Source: Lysobacteraceae bacterium P (lineage in GTDB: Bacteria > Pseudomonadota > Gammaproteobacteria > Xanthomonadales > Xanthomonadaceae). Taken from it: 64,000 bases of DNA. The stretch spans positions 1-64,000 of the forward strand of contig SCOX01000012.1 in the NCBI GenBank assembly GCA_005503055.1, in the 5' to 3' direction. Positions 46,734-55,700 of the stretch are shown piece after piece. The notes below the pieces were generated by a model. That model had not been told where the DNA came from and searched no databases. It was given only the letters and a program-made list of their open reading frames with translations. A program made the translations under genes and the position numbers. Within the stretch, counting starts at the first letter, position 1, and each line of letters opens with the position of its first letter.

Positions 46734-47432
46734 ATGAAGAATGCCGTGGTCCTGGTATCGGGCGGGATGGACTCCGCCGTCGTCGTCGCGATCGCCCGCG
46801 AACAGGGGCATGCCGTGCACGCGCTCAGCGTGCGCTACGGGCAGCGGCATACCTCCGAGCTCGACGCCGCCGATCGCGTGGCGAAATCGCTGGGCGCCGT
46901 CGCGCACAAGACGGTCAACGTCGACCTGCGCAGCATCGGCGGATCGGCGCTCACCGACGAGACGATCTCGGTCCCCACCGACGACGATGGCCATGCGGTC
47001 GGGCAGGCGGCGGAGAAGGACGCCATCCCGGTCACGTACGTCCCGGCGCGCAACACGATCATGCTGTCCGTCGCGCTGGGTTGGGCGGAGGTTCTGGGTG
47101 CCAGCGACATCTACTGCGGCGTCAATGCCGTGGATTATTCGGGCTACCCGGACTGCCGCCCGGAATTCATCGAAGCCTTCGAGAAGCTCGCCAACCTCGC
47201 CACCAAGGCCGGTGTCGAATGCGCCGGCATCCGCGTACACGCCCCGCTGCAGTTCATGAGCAAGGCCGACATCGTGCGCGAAGGCGTGCGCCTGGGCGTG
47301 GATTTCGCGCAGACCGTCTCGTGCTACCAGGCCGACGACGCCGGCCGCGCCTGCGGCCATTGCGATGCCTGCCGTCTGCGCGCCGAAGGGTTCATCGCCG
47401 CTGGCGTGCCGGACCCGACGCGCTACGTCTGA
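46734..47432 (+). CDS. queC: 7-cyano-7-deazaguanine (preQ0) synthase QueC
   Basis: QueC converts carboxydeazaguanine to preQ0 with ATP and ammonia. The 232-residue protein begins with the PP-loop [17 protein letters not shown] and ends with the zinc site [20 protein letters not shown], containing four Cys. [19 protein letters not shown] and [19 protein letters not shown] are family segments. The ATG at 46734 has AAGGAA 9 bp upstream. Genes queD and queF are not in the window. Confidence 0.96.
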   Translation: MKNAVVLVSGGMDSAVVVAIAREQGHAVHALSVRYGQRHTSELDAADRVAKSLGAVAHKTVNVDLRSIGGSALTDETISVPTDDDGHAVGQAAEKDAIPVTYVPARNTIMLSVALGWAEVLGASDIYCGVNAVDYSGYPDCRPEFIEAFEKLANLATKAGVECAGIRVHAPLQFMSKADIVREGVRLGVDFAQTVSCYQADDAGRACGHCDACRLRAEGFIAAGVPDPTRYV

Positions 47433-47474
47433 GACCCCCCGACGCGTCGCCTGCACCGTCACGGCGGCCTGCGT

Positions 47475-47503
47475 TAGAATGCACGCCCCGGCGCAACGCC
47501 GGG
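47475..47503 (+). promoter_or_regulatory. Probable promoter and leader hairpin of tRNA-Lys
   Basis: TAGAAT at 47475-47480 is a good -10 box; CTGCAC at 47451-47456 is a weak -35 with an 18-bp spacer. A 6-bp stem (CCCGGC at 47487-47492 with GCCGGG at 47498-47503) follows. It could lie in the tRNA precursor leader or mark the end of the queC transcript. Confidence 0.45.
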
Positions 47504-47539
47504 CCAGCGCCCGCATAGCGGACGCGTCGATTTCCAAGT

Positions 47540-47615
47540 GGGCCGTTAGCTCAGTCGGTAGAGCATCGGACTTTTAATCCGCTGGTCGATGGTTCGAATC
47601 CATCACGGCCCACCA
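47540..47615 (+). tRNA. tRNA-Lys (anticodon TTT)
   Basis: This is a complete 76-nt cloverleaf with encoded CCA. The acceptor stem GGGCCGT pairs with ACGGCCC, the D-arm is GCTCAGTCGGTAGAGC, the anticodon loop is CTTTTAA with TTT at 47573-47575, and the T-arm is GATGGTTCGAATCCATC. All stems pair except the first base pair of the anticodon stem. It reads AAA and AAG codons. No second tRNA is adjacent. The 777 bp after it, up to HU, lack a firm gene. Confidence 0.98.
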
Positions 47616-47650
47616 GTTATTCCTTCGCATATAGCTCACGACAACGACGT

Positions 47651-48163
47651 TTGCCGCCGGCGCGAGTTAGTTGGCTGTCAGCCTCAACGAGCGCGGACCT
47701 CAAGGCATTCCACGGCTCGCGCGCAGCTGTATCGTTCCAGCCGGAGCTATGGCATGTCGGTTTCGGCTGCGGCGTCTCAGGCTGCGCGGGCACGCCTACG
47801 GCGCGCGGTTTCGATGCTTTGAACGTCGACGTTGGCGGAAACAGCGTCGCCCTCGACACTTTATATTTCGCTCGCGACGCTTTCAGTGTCATCGCTGGCG
47901 AAAATAACGTCATGCGTGTCGCGATGGGGTCTGGTGAAAAAAGCGTCGCCGTTGGGGCTTTTTGCGTCGATGGTGTCGCCGAAAGTGTCGGCGTTGACGC
48001 TTCTTTCGTCACGCACGACGGATACACCGTCGCGACTCACACATTCTGCGTCGTCGCTGCCCCGGATGCCTCGACCGCCAGCGCCGCCCGGGCGAGCGCA
48101 GGGGATCCGGTTCTCGCCGTGACCAAAACAAGTCGCGTGTCAGATGGCCGCAGCTGCGAGTGA
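47651..48163 (+). pseudogene. Possible relic of a YadA-like adhesin head domain
   Basis: This is an open frame of 170 codons with no ATG start (TTG at 47651) and no ribosome site. From 47843 it shows repeats of 14 residues, each headed by SVA or similar: SVALDTLYFARDAF, SVIAGENNVMRVAM (with 5 extra residues), SVAVGAFCVDGVAE, SVGVDASFVTHDGY and TVATHTFCVVAAPD. This spacing and the SVAxG heads match the left-handed beta-roll of trimeric autotransporter heads. Signal, stalk and anchor are missing. The DNA here is richer in A and T than its neighbours and lies right after tRNA-Lys. It may be a decayed remnant; chance cannot be ruled out. Confidence 0.3.
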
Positions 48164-48343
48164 TGCGCCGCGCTGACGGACGCGGGGATACGGAGGGCGG
48201 GGTGGCTACGTGAGCGCTTGAGCCGAACGATTCCGGCGGTCGCAGTTGCGCTTCGCAGCGCGGTTTGGGCGGGCTGACGCGCCGTCCGGGCGTTGGTAGT
48301 TCCTGCGCGGTGCCAATGACAAGCGGCAGCTTCCCGCGCTGGT

Positions 48344-48385
48344 GCGATCGCACGCGGCCGCATCGACGCGGCCGCGTGCGATCGC
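48344..48385 (-). terminator. Large palindrome after the HU gene
   Basis: A perfect 18-bp stem (GCGATCGCACGCGGCCGC at 48344-48361 with its complement at 48368-48385) closes a 6-nt loop. It begins 7 bp past the HU stop codon on the minus strand. No T-run follows, so it may block Rho-independent read-through poorly but would protect the very abundant HU mRNA from 3' decay. Confidence 0.55.
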
Positions 48386-48392
48386 TGGATAC

Positions 48393-48665
48393 TTACTTGA
48401 GCGCGTCCTTGAGTGCCTTGCCCGGCTTGAACGCGGGCACGATCGACGCCGGGATCACGATGTCCTCGCCGGTCTTCGGGTTGCGGCCCGTACGGCTGGC
48501 GCGGTTGCGCGCTTCGAAGGTGCCAAAGCCCACCAGTGCGACGGTCTCGCCGTTCTTCAGGGCGTGGGTCACGGACTCGACCAGCGCGTTCAACGCCGAC
48601 TCGGCCTGGGACTTGGTGAGCTGGGAGCGTTCAGCGATGGATTCGACGAGCTGCGCCTTGTTCAT
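48393..48665 (-). CDS. hupB: DNA-binding protein HU
   Basis: HU is the small nucleoid protein that bends and compacts DNA. The 90-residue protein has [55 protein letters not shown] and the beta-arm tip [19 protein letters not shown], all diagnostic of HU. It stands alone: the intergenic space on the upstream side is over 400 bp and the palindrome lies downstream. IHF subunits are excluded by the arm sequence and the N-terminus. Confidence 0.96.
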   Translation of the reverse strand: MNKAQLVESIAERSQLTKSQAESALNALVESVTHALKNGETVALVGFGTFEARNRASRTGRNPKTGEDIVIPASIVPAFKPGKALKDALK

Positions 48666-48805
48666 GCGGGTTCCTGTCTTGGAGGGGCTGCGTAGCATAC
48701 AGCCAAGCCCAATCGTCCTTGGCCGCGACCCCGTTTGCGTGGATCCGACCTGCCCGCCAGCCTCGGGATCGCGGCCCTGTTCCCCATGGCATCGGGCCGA
48801 ACCTC

Positions 48806-48949
48806 CTAGCTGCGATACCGCATGTTGCGATAGAGCAGCATCAGCAGCAGGTCCGAGGCGAGCGCGACGGCGCAGACGTGGACGAACCCGGGAAGGTGTG
48901 CGTGCAGCGGGAGCGGCACCAGGAAAAGCAGGAGGAACAGGATCCGGAC
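48806..48949 (-). other. Possible broken or startless small membrane protein
   Basis: The 412-bp stretch 48666-49077 between HU and the first GFA gene holds no firm gene. On the minus strand the frame ending at 48806 reads [20 protein letters not shown] and on through [14 protein letters not shown], that is two membrane-type helices. No in-frame start lies before it. An ATG at about 48966, in another frame, starts MVTLLQSG, so a one-base shift may have broken it. The rest of the stretch looks featureless. Confidence 0.25.
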
Positions 48950-49077
48950 TGGAGGAGGGTGACCATGGGGGCTCGCTCCTGGCGAGTGGCGTCGTCTCGG
49001 TGATGCGAGCGGCGGAGGCTCGCACGCACCCGCCGGTGGGCAACGCGAAGAAGTCGCTGGCGCGCGGCCTGGGTGCG

Positions 49078-49515
49078 CTATTCGCCGTCGCCGGCCTGGC
49101 TTTCCACTGCGGAACTGCTTTGCGCAAAACGGGGCAGGGGGTCGATGGTGTCGAACCACGGCAGGCGCGAGCGCACCCACACGTGGTCGTCGATGTGGAT
49201 GCGCGAGGGATCGTCGAGGCTGCCCACGCACACCTGCACGCGATCGGCGAGGATCGCTTCGCGCATGCCCAGCGTGCTGCCGCAGGTTGGACAGAAACCG
49301 CGCTCGGCGTGCGGGGAGGAGCGATACCAGCTCGGCGGCGCAGCCAGCCATTCGAACGCATCGGCCGGGAAGTGCACGAACGCGAGCGCCGGTGCGCCCG
49401 AGTGGCGTCGACACGTCCGGCAATGGCAGATCACGCCGCGCAGGACAGGCGCGTGGGCGCGGTAGCGGATGGCACCGCACAGGCAGCCGCCTTCAAAACA
49501 CGCGTCCTGCGTCAT
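49078..49515 (-). CDS. GFA family (CENP-V/GFA domain) protein, copy 1
   Basis: The 145-residue protein has the GFA zinc-site pattern: [10 protein letters not shown] (Cys11, Cys13), [12 protein letters not shown] (Cys30, Cys32, Cys35) and FCPTCGSTL near residue 75. The family is named after a glutathione-dependent formaldehyde-activating enzyme, but most members are uncharacterised. It lies 22 bp downstream of a second family member on the same strand. The ATG at 49515 places the first cysteine pair near the N-terminus as usual. Confidence 0.88.
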   Translation of the reverse strand: MTQDACFEGGCLCGAIRYRAHAPVLRGVICHCRTCRRHSGAPALAFVHFPADAFEWLAAPPSWYRSSPHAERGFCPTCGSTLGMREAILADRVQVCVGSLDDPSRIHIDDHVWVRSRLPWFDTIDPLPRFAQSSSAVESQAGDGE

Positions 49516-49537
49516 GTCGCCTCTCGTCCTTGTCGCG

Positions 49538-49945
49538 TCATGCCGGCGTGCTCGTGCGCGGGTAATGCCGCATCGCTTCGTTGGTCCGTTCCCACGGCAA
49601 CTTGTGCTCGATCCAGATTTCCTTGGTCGGCGGGAACTGGTCGGGCGCATCCAGCGTGGCGGTGGTGATGTCGATGCTGTCCACGTCGTCCTTGTGCCGG
49701 TAGCTCAACTGCGTGCCGCAGTTGCCGCAGAAGGTGCGCACGACGTCCGGCGAAGAGCGGTAGCGCACGGGAAGACCGCTGAGGAACACCAAGCTGTCGA
49801 CATGAAAGGTGGACCACGCGACCGACGGCGCGCCGCTGGCCCGCCGGCAACTGCGGCAGTGGCAGATGCTCCGCGACACCGGCGGCGCGGTGGCCCGGTA
49901 GCGCACGGCTCCGCACAGGCAGCCGCCCTCGATGTTCAGACCCAT
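49538..49945 (-). CDS. GFA family (CENP-V/GFA domain) protein, copy 2
   Basis: The 135-residue protein is a paralogue of the next gene: GGCLCGAVRY (Cys9, Cys11), ICHCRSCRRASGAP, then FCGNCGTQLSY. Towards the C-terminus, DSIDITTATLDAPDQFPPT and WIEHKLPW are typical of GFA proteins of proteobacteria. The ATG at 49945 is chosen because GGAGG lies 7 bp upstream; a GTG at 49957 would overlap that site. Formaldehyde handling is possible but not shown by sequence. No formaldehyde dehydrogenase is nearby. Confidence 0.88.
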   Translation of the reverse strand: MGLNIEGGCLCGAVRYRATAPPVSRSICHCRSCRRASGAPSVAWSTFHVDSLVFLSGLPVRYRSSPDVVRTFCGNCGTQLSYRHKDDVDSIDITTATLDAPDQFPPTKEIWIEHKLPWERTNEAMRHYPRTSTPA

Positions 49946-50087
49946 GTCGTCCTCCACGGCCCTGACGTGGCGGGGTTTCCGCGGTTATACGGTCCGGCCT
50001 GTGTCGGTGGCGCGAGGACGCAGAACCAGCCGAACCGGCGGTCCGGGACGCCCCGGACGCCTCATTCCCGACGGCGGCCGGGCGGGG

Positions 50088-51905
50088 TCATGCGGCGTCG
50101 AACAACCGCTGCAGCACCGCCTCGCCGTAGCGGTCGAGCTTGCTGGCGCCGATGCCGGGGACGCGGGCGAGTTCGTCCAGGTCGTCCGGCGATGCCTGGG
50201 CGATCGCGCGCAGGGTGGTGTCGTGGAAGATCACGTAGGCCGGAACGTTCTGCTCCCGCGCCGTCGTGGCCCGCCATTCGCGCAGGGCATCAAAGCGCAG
50301 CTGCGATTCCGGGTCCAGGTCGATGAGCGGTGCGGTGGTGGTCGAACCGCCGCGCGAACGCCGTCCGCGCGCAGGTTTTTCCGGCTCGTGGCGGAAGCGC
50401 AATTCGATTTCGCCGCGCAGCACCGGCGCGCTGGCGGCAGTGAGGCGCAGGGCGCCGTGGTGCTCGATGTCGGCCTCCAACAATCCCCCGGCCAGCAACT
50501 GGCGGAACACGCCGCGCCACTGGCGCTCGTCCAGATCGTTGCCGATGGCCCAGGTGCTGAGGCGGTCGTGGCCCCACTGCTGGACCTTGTCGGTGCCCAC
50601 CCCGCGCAGCACGTCGATGATGTGTCCGGAGCCGAACCGTTGCCCGGTGCGATAAACGCATGACAGGGCCTTGCGCGCGGCTTGCGTGCCATCCCAGCTG
50701 CGCGGCGGTTCCAGGCAGTTGTCGCAATTCCCGCAGGCGCCGCCGTGCGCTTCGCCGAACCAGCCCAGCAACGCCTGGCGCCGGCACTGCGTGGATTCGC
50801 AGTAGCCCAGCAGCGCATCGAGCTTGCGCAGCTCCAGGCGCTTGCGTTCCTCGCCGGCCTCGCCTTGCTGGATCAGCTGGCGCAGGTTCACCACATCGCC
50901 CAGGCCGTAGCTGAGCCAGACCTCGGCCGCCTCGCCGTCGCGGCCGGCGCGTCCGGTTTCCTGGTAGTAGCCCTCGATCGACTTTGGCAGATCGACATGC
51001 GCAACGAAGCGCACGTCCGGCTTGTCGATGCCCATGCCGAAAGCGATGGTGGCGACCATGACGATGCCGTCCTGCTGCAGGAAGCGTCGCTGGTTCTGCG
51101 CGCGCACGGAGGCGTCCATGCCGGCGTGATAGGGCAGGGCGTTCAGGCCGGCCGCCTGCAATTGCTCGGCCACGCTTTCCACGCGCTTGCGGGAGAAGGC
51201 GTAGACGATGCCGCTTTCGCCGCGGTATCCGTCGAGAAAGTCCAGCAGCTGCCGCGAGCCGCCGCCGTCCTTGTGCACCACGCGGTAGCGCAGGTTGGGC
51301 CGGTCGAAGGAACTGACGAACTGGCGTGCGTCCTCCAGGCCCAGGCGCTCGGCGATCTCGCGGCGCGTCGGCGCGTCCGCGGTCGCGGTCAGGGCGATGC
51401 GCGGAATGTCCGGCCAGCGCTCGTGCAGCACGGTGAGCTGGCGGTACTCCGGGCGGAAGTCGTGGCCCCATTGCGAAACGCAGTGGGCTTCGTCGATGGC
51501 GAACAGGCAGATGCGGGCGCGCTCGAGCAGCGACAGGAAGCGCCCGGTGAGCAGGCGCTCGGGCGCGACGTAGAGCAGGTCCAGCTCGCCGGCGAGCAAC
51601 TGGCGTTCGACGTCGGCCGCCTGCGCGGCATCGAGCGTGGAATTGAGGTAGGCCGCGCGCACGCCGAGCTGGCGCAACGCCTCGACCTGGTTCTGCATCA
51701 GCGCGATCAGCGGCGACACCACCAGGGCGCAGCCCTCGCGCAGCAGCGCGGGCAGCTGGTAGCACAGCGACTTGCCGCCGCCGGTGGGCATGAGGACCAG
51801 GGCATCGCCGCCGCCCCCGAGGTGTTCGACGATCTGCCGTTGTTCGCCGCGGAAGTCGGGGTGGCCGAAGATGCGGCGGAGCAGGTCGAGAGCGGGGTCG
51901 GACAT
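50088..51905 (-). CDS. recQ: ATP-dependent DNA helicase RecQ
   Basis: RecQ unwinds DNA 3' to 5' in recombination and fork repair. The 605-residue protein has Walker A LMPTGGGKSLCYQ (41-46), the DEAH box FAIDEAHCVSQWGHDFRPEY, and motif VI in ETGRAGRDGEAAEVWL. The RecQ-Ct zinc site follows (CESTQCRRQALLGWF to CGNCDNC, four Cys), then a winged helix and a C-terminal HRDC domain (LFDALREWRATTAREQNVPAYVIF, as RFDALREW). The length matches E. coli RecQ (609). It lies behind dps on the same strand, with a hairpin between them. Confidence 0.96.
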   Translation of the reverse strand: MSDPALDLLRRIFGHPDFRGEQRQIVEHLGGGGDALVLMPTGGGKSLCYQLPALLREGCALVVSPLIALMQNQVEALRQLGVRAAYLNSTLDAAQAADVERQLLAGELDLLYVAPERLLTGRFLSLLERARICLFAIDEAHCVSQWGHDFRPEYRQLTVLHERWPDIPRIALTATADAPTRREIAERLGLEDARQFVSSFDRPNLRYRVVHKDGGGSRQLLDFLDGYRGESGIVYAFSRKRVESVAEQLQAAGLNALPYHAGMDASVRAQNQRRFLQQDGIVMVATIAFGMGIDKPDVRFVAHVDLPKSIEGYYQETGRAGRDGEAAEVWLSYGLGDVVNLRQLIQQGEAGEERKRLELRKLDALLGYCESTQCRRQALLGWFGEAHGGACGNCDNCLEPPRSWDGTQAARKALSCVYRTGQRFGSGHIIDVLRGVGTDKVQQWGHDRLSTWAIGNDLDERQWRGVFRQLLAGGLLEADIEHHGALRLTAASAPVLRGEIELRFRHEPEKPARGRRSRGGSTTTAPLIDLDPESQLRFDALREWRATTAREQNVPAYVIFHDTTLRAIAQASPDDLDELARVPGIGASKLDRYGEAVLQRLFDAA

Positions 51906-52016
51906 GCCGCCAGTTTAACGGTCAGGCCGTCGCGGGGCTTTGGAAAACGGCGGCAGATCGTGTGGGAAACGGCCGCGACGGAGGCAATCCGCTCTTTCGC
52001 CGGCCCTGAACGGCCG

Positions 52017-52043
52017 CGGCCCGAGCGGGACGCGCTCGGGCCG
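52017..52043 (-). terminator. GC-rich hairpin between dps and recQ
   Basis: An 11-bp perfect stem (CGGCCCGAGCG at 52017-52027 with CGCTCGGGCCG at 52033-52043) closes a 5-nt loop, 51 bp past the dps stop. No T-run follows on the minus strand. Confidence 0.45.
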
Positions 52044-52093
52044 GGGGTCGCAGACTGCCTGGCCGCGCTTGAATCAGCGCAACGGCGCCGCCA

Positions 52094-52645
52094 TCACTCC
52101 AGCAGCGAACGCAGCATCCAGGCGTACTTCTCGTGGGTCTGCAGGCGCTGGGTCATCAGGTCGACGGTCGGGTCGTCGCCGGCCTCGTCCGCGGTCTTGA
52201 GCACCTTGCGTGCGGTGCGGGCCACAGCCTCGTTGCCGGAGACCAGCTGACGCACCATTTCCTTCCAGTCCGGCGCTTCGGTCAGGCCCGGCTCCTCGGG
52301 AATCGAGCTCAGGCGGATGAATTCCGCATACGAGCCCGGTGCGTTGAAGCCCAGGGCGCGGATGCGCTCGGCGGTTTCGTCCAGCGCGTTCCACTGCTCG
52401 GTGTACTGGCCTTCGAACATCACGTGCAGGCTGTTGAACATCGGCCCGGTGATGTTCCAGTGGAAGTTGTGGGTCTTCAGGTACAGCGTGAAGCTGTCCG
52501 ACAGGAAGCGCGACAGACCCTCGGCGATCTTCTTGCGGTCGCCGGTGCTGATGCCGATGTCGATGGCCTGGCTGCTGGCCGTCGGTGTCAGCGGGGTCTT
52601 GGCGGTCGGGGTCTTGTCGGACTTGGTGTTCTTGGCTTTGGCCAC
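52094..52645 (-). CDS. dps: Dps family DNA-protection ferritin-like protein
   Basis: Dps forms dodecamers that oxidise iron with peroxide and shield DNA. From a GTG at 52645 the protein has 183 residues. The ferroxidase site matches the family spacing: His62 (THNFHWNITG), then Asp89 and Glu93 in ALDETAERIRALG. The N-terminus (first 25 residues, AKAKNTKSDKTPTAKTPLTP) is Lys- and Thr-rich and suits DNA binding. The GTG is preferred to an ATG at 52666 because GGGAG lies 7 nt upstream. It diverges from hrpA. Confidence 0.92.
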   Translation of the reverse strand: MAKAKNTKSDKTPTAKTPLTPTASSQAIDIGISTGDRKKIAEGLSRFLSDSFTLYLKTHNFHWNITGPMFNSLHVMFEGQYTEQWNALDETAERIRALGFNAPGSYAEFIRLSSIPEEPGLTEAPDWKEMVRQLVSGNEAVARTARKVLKTADEAGDDPTVDLMTQRLQTHEKYAWMLRSLLE

Positions 52646-52733
52646 TGCAGTTCTCCCTTCGATCATGGCATTGCGGCGACAATAGGCGGTGTCGACCGCG
52701 ACGTGAAATTCTTTCTATCTGGCAGTGCAATCG

Positions 52734-55700
52734 ATGAAGTCTATGGACCCGGCGGAGTCTAGTCAGGCCGATGTCAGCAATGCGTTACGCCAGGCCCGGC
52801 GCGCCATCGATGGTGCGTTGAGCCGGGACCGTGGCCGCCTGCAAGGCCTTTGGTCGCGCTGGAACGCAAAGCCCGCCGACGCCCGCATGCGCGATGCGTT
52901 CGCGCATGCGCTCGCAGCCTCCGTGGCCCAGCGCGAAGCCCGCACCGCATCGCTGCCCCACGCGCCGGTCGATCCCAACCTGCCTATTGCGGCAAAGGCC
53001 GACGAGATCGTCGAGTTGATTCGTGCGCATCCGGTGGTGGTGATCGCCGGCGAGACCGGTTCGGGCAAGACCACGCAGCTGCCCAAGCTGTGCCTGGCCG
53101 CCGGCCGTGGCGCCGCCGGCATGATCGGTTGCACCCAGCCGCGCCGCATCGCCGCGCGCGCCGTGGCCCGCCGCGTTGCCGAAGAGCTGCAGACGCAGGT
53201 GGGCGGCGCGGTCGGCTACCAGGTCCGTTTCACCGAGAACGTCGGCGAGCAGACCGCGGTGAAGTTCATGACCGACGGCATCCTGCTGGCGGAGATCCAG
53301 TCCGACCGCTGGCTTTCGCGCTACGACACCATCCTCATCGACGAGGCGCACGAACGCAGCCTCAACATCGACTTCCTGCTGGGCTACCTCAAGCAACTGC
53401 TGCAGCGGCGCCGCGATCTCAAGATCATCGTCACCTCGGCGACGATCGATACCGAGCGCTTTGCCGCGCATTTCGATGGCGCGCCGGTGGTGAACGTGGA
53501 AGGACGCAGCTATCCGGTCTCGGTCCGCTACCGGCCGCTGGAAGGCGGGAGCGACGACACGGCGACGACGCGTTCCGGGACGGCGCGCTCCGAGGACCGC
53601 GGCGGCGAGCGCACCATCAACGACGGCATCGTCGCCGCCTGCGACGAGATCACCCGGGAAGACCCGCGCGGCGACGTGCTCATCTTCCTGCCGGGCGAGC
53701 GCGAGATCCGCGACGCCCACCTGGCGCTGGAACGCCGCAAGTACCGCGAAACCGAAGTGCTGCCGCTGTACGCGCGATTGTCGGTGCGTGACCAGGACCG
53801 CGTGTTCAACCCCGGCCCGAAGCGCCGCATCGTGCTGGCCACCAACGTTGCGGAAACCTCGCTGACGGTGCCGCGCATTCGCTACGTGGTCGACCCGGGC
53901 GTGGCGCGCGTGAAGCGCTACAGCCCGCGCGGCAAGCTCGACCGCCTGCACATCGAACCAGTCAGCCAGGCCAGCGCCGACCAGCGCAAGGGTCGCTGCG
54001 GACGCATCAGCGAAGGCACGTGCTATCGCCTCTACTCGCAGGCCGATTTCGAATCGCGCCCGCGCTACACCGACCCGGAAATCCGCCGCGCCGCGCTGGC
54101 GGGCGTGATCCTGCGCATGCTGTCGCTGGGCCTGGGCAGGATCGAGGAATTCCCGTTCCTCGAACCGCCCGATCCGCGCGCGATCGCCGACGGCTGGCAG
54201 CAACTGGCCGAACTGGACGCCGTCGACGAACAGCGCCATCTCACGCCCACCGGCAAGTTGATGTCGCGCATGCCGGTCGACGTGAAGCTGGCGCGCATGC
54301 TGGTGGCGGCCAATCAGGACGGCGTGCTGCGCGAAATGCTGGCGATCGCCTCGTTCCTGGGCATCCAGGACCCGCGCGAACGCCCGGCCGACCAGCGCGC
54401 CGCCGCCGACAACGCGCATGCGCAATTCGCCGATCCGAAGTCCGAGTTCGTCGGCATCCTGAAACTGTGGGATGCCTACAACACCGCGCACGAAGACCTG
54501 ACGCAGTCGAAGCTGCGCACGTGGTGCGAGAAGCACTTCCTCGGCTTCCTGCGCATGCGCGAATGGCGCGAGCTGCACCGCCAGCTCAAGCTGATGGCCG
54601 AGGAGCTGGGCTGGGCGAGCGGTCCGCAAGCCGCGCCGGCGGGCGATGGCGTGCAGCTTCCGCAGGAGATGTCGTCGCAGCACTTCGCCACGCTGCACAA
54701 GGCGCTGCTCGCCGGATTGCCGACGCAGATCGGCACGCGTGGCCAGCCTCAAGGCAAGCCAGGGGGCGGCCAGTACGACGGTCCGCGCGGCCGCAAGTTC
54801 CAGCTGTTCCCCGGTTCGCCGCTGGCGAAGAAGCCGCCGCCGTGGGTGCTGTCGGCGACGTTGCTCGACACCGAGCGCGTGTGGGCGCTGACCAATGCGG
54901 CGATCGAACCGGACTGGGTCATCGCGCAGCTGCCGCATTTGCTGTCGCGCAGACAGCACGATCCGCGCTGGTCGCGTTCGCAGGGCCGCGTGGTCGGCAG
55001 CGAACAGATCAGCCTGTTCGGGCTGGTGCTCGCGCCCAAGCGGCCCGTGCACTACGGCGCCCTGTTTCCCGAGGAAAGCCGCGCCATCTTCTCGCGCGAT
55101 GCGTTGGTGACGGGTGAGATCAACTCGCGCAGCCAGTTCCTGCCGCGCAATCTCGCCACACTGGCGAAGGCGCGCGAAGAGGAGGCCAAGCAGCGTCGCA
55201 GTGGCCTGGTCGTGGACGAAGAGTGGATGGCGCAGTGGTACCTGGATCGCCTGCCGCCGCACGTGCACAACGCGCAGGCGCTGGACGCGTGGTACGGCAA
55301 GCTGTCGCCACCGGAGAAGGCCGCGCTGGAATGGTCGCTGGCCGATCTGATGATCGGCGACGAAACCGACGCGATGCGCTTCCCGCCGTACCTGGCGCTG
55401 GGCAACGCGCGACTGGCGGTGAAGTACCGCTTCGAGCCGGGTGCCGGCGACGACGGCATGACGATCGCCGTGCCGCTGCACCTGCTCAACGCGCTCGACC
55501 CGGTGCGGCTGACGTGGCTCGCGCCCGGCTTCGTGCTGGACAAGGCGGCGGCGCTGATCAAATCGCTGTCGAAGACGATCCGCCGCAACTTCGTGCCTGC
55601 ACCGGACTTCGCGCGCGCCTTCCATGAAGCGCATGCACAGCCGGGCGCCGACAGCATCACCGGCGAACTCGCGCGTTTCCTGCACAGGCTCGGCGGCGTC

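Noticed and set aside
47617-48027. Minus-strand protein after tRNA-Lys with repeated TLFSP-like words
   Set aside because: Its repeats are the complement of the plus-strand 14-residue pattern, which fits a known fold better. No ribosome site is seen.
47540-48392. Integrative element inserted at tRNA-Lys
   Set aside because: I found no integrase and no direct repeat of the tRNA 3' end before HU, so a full element is not supported.
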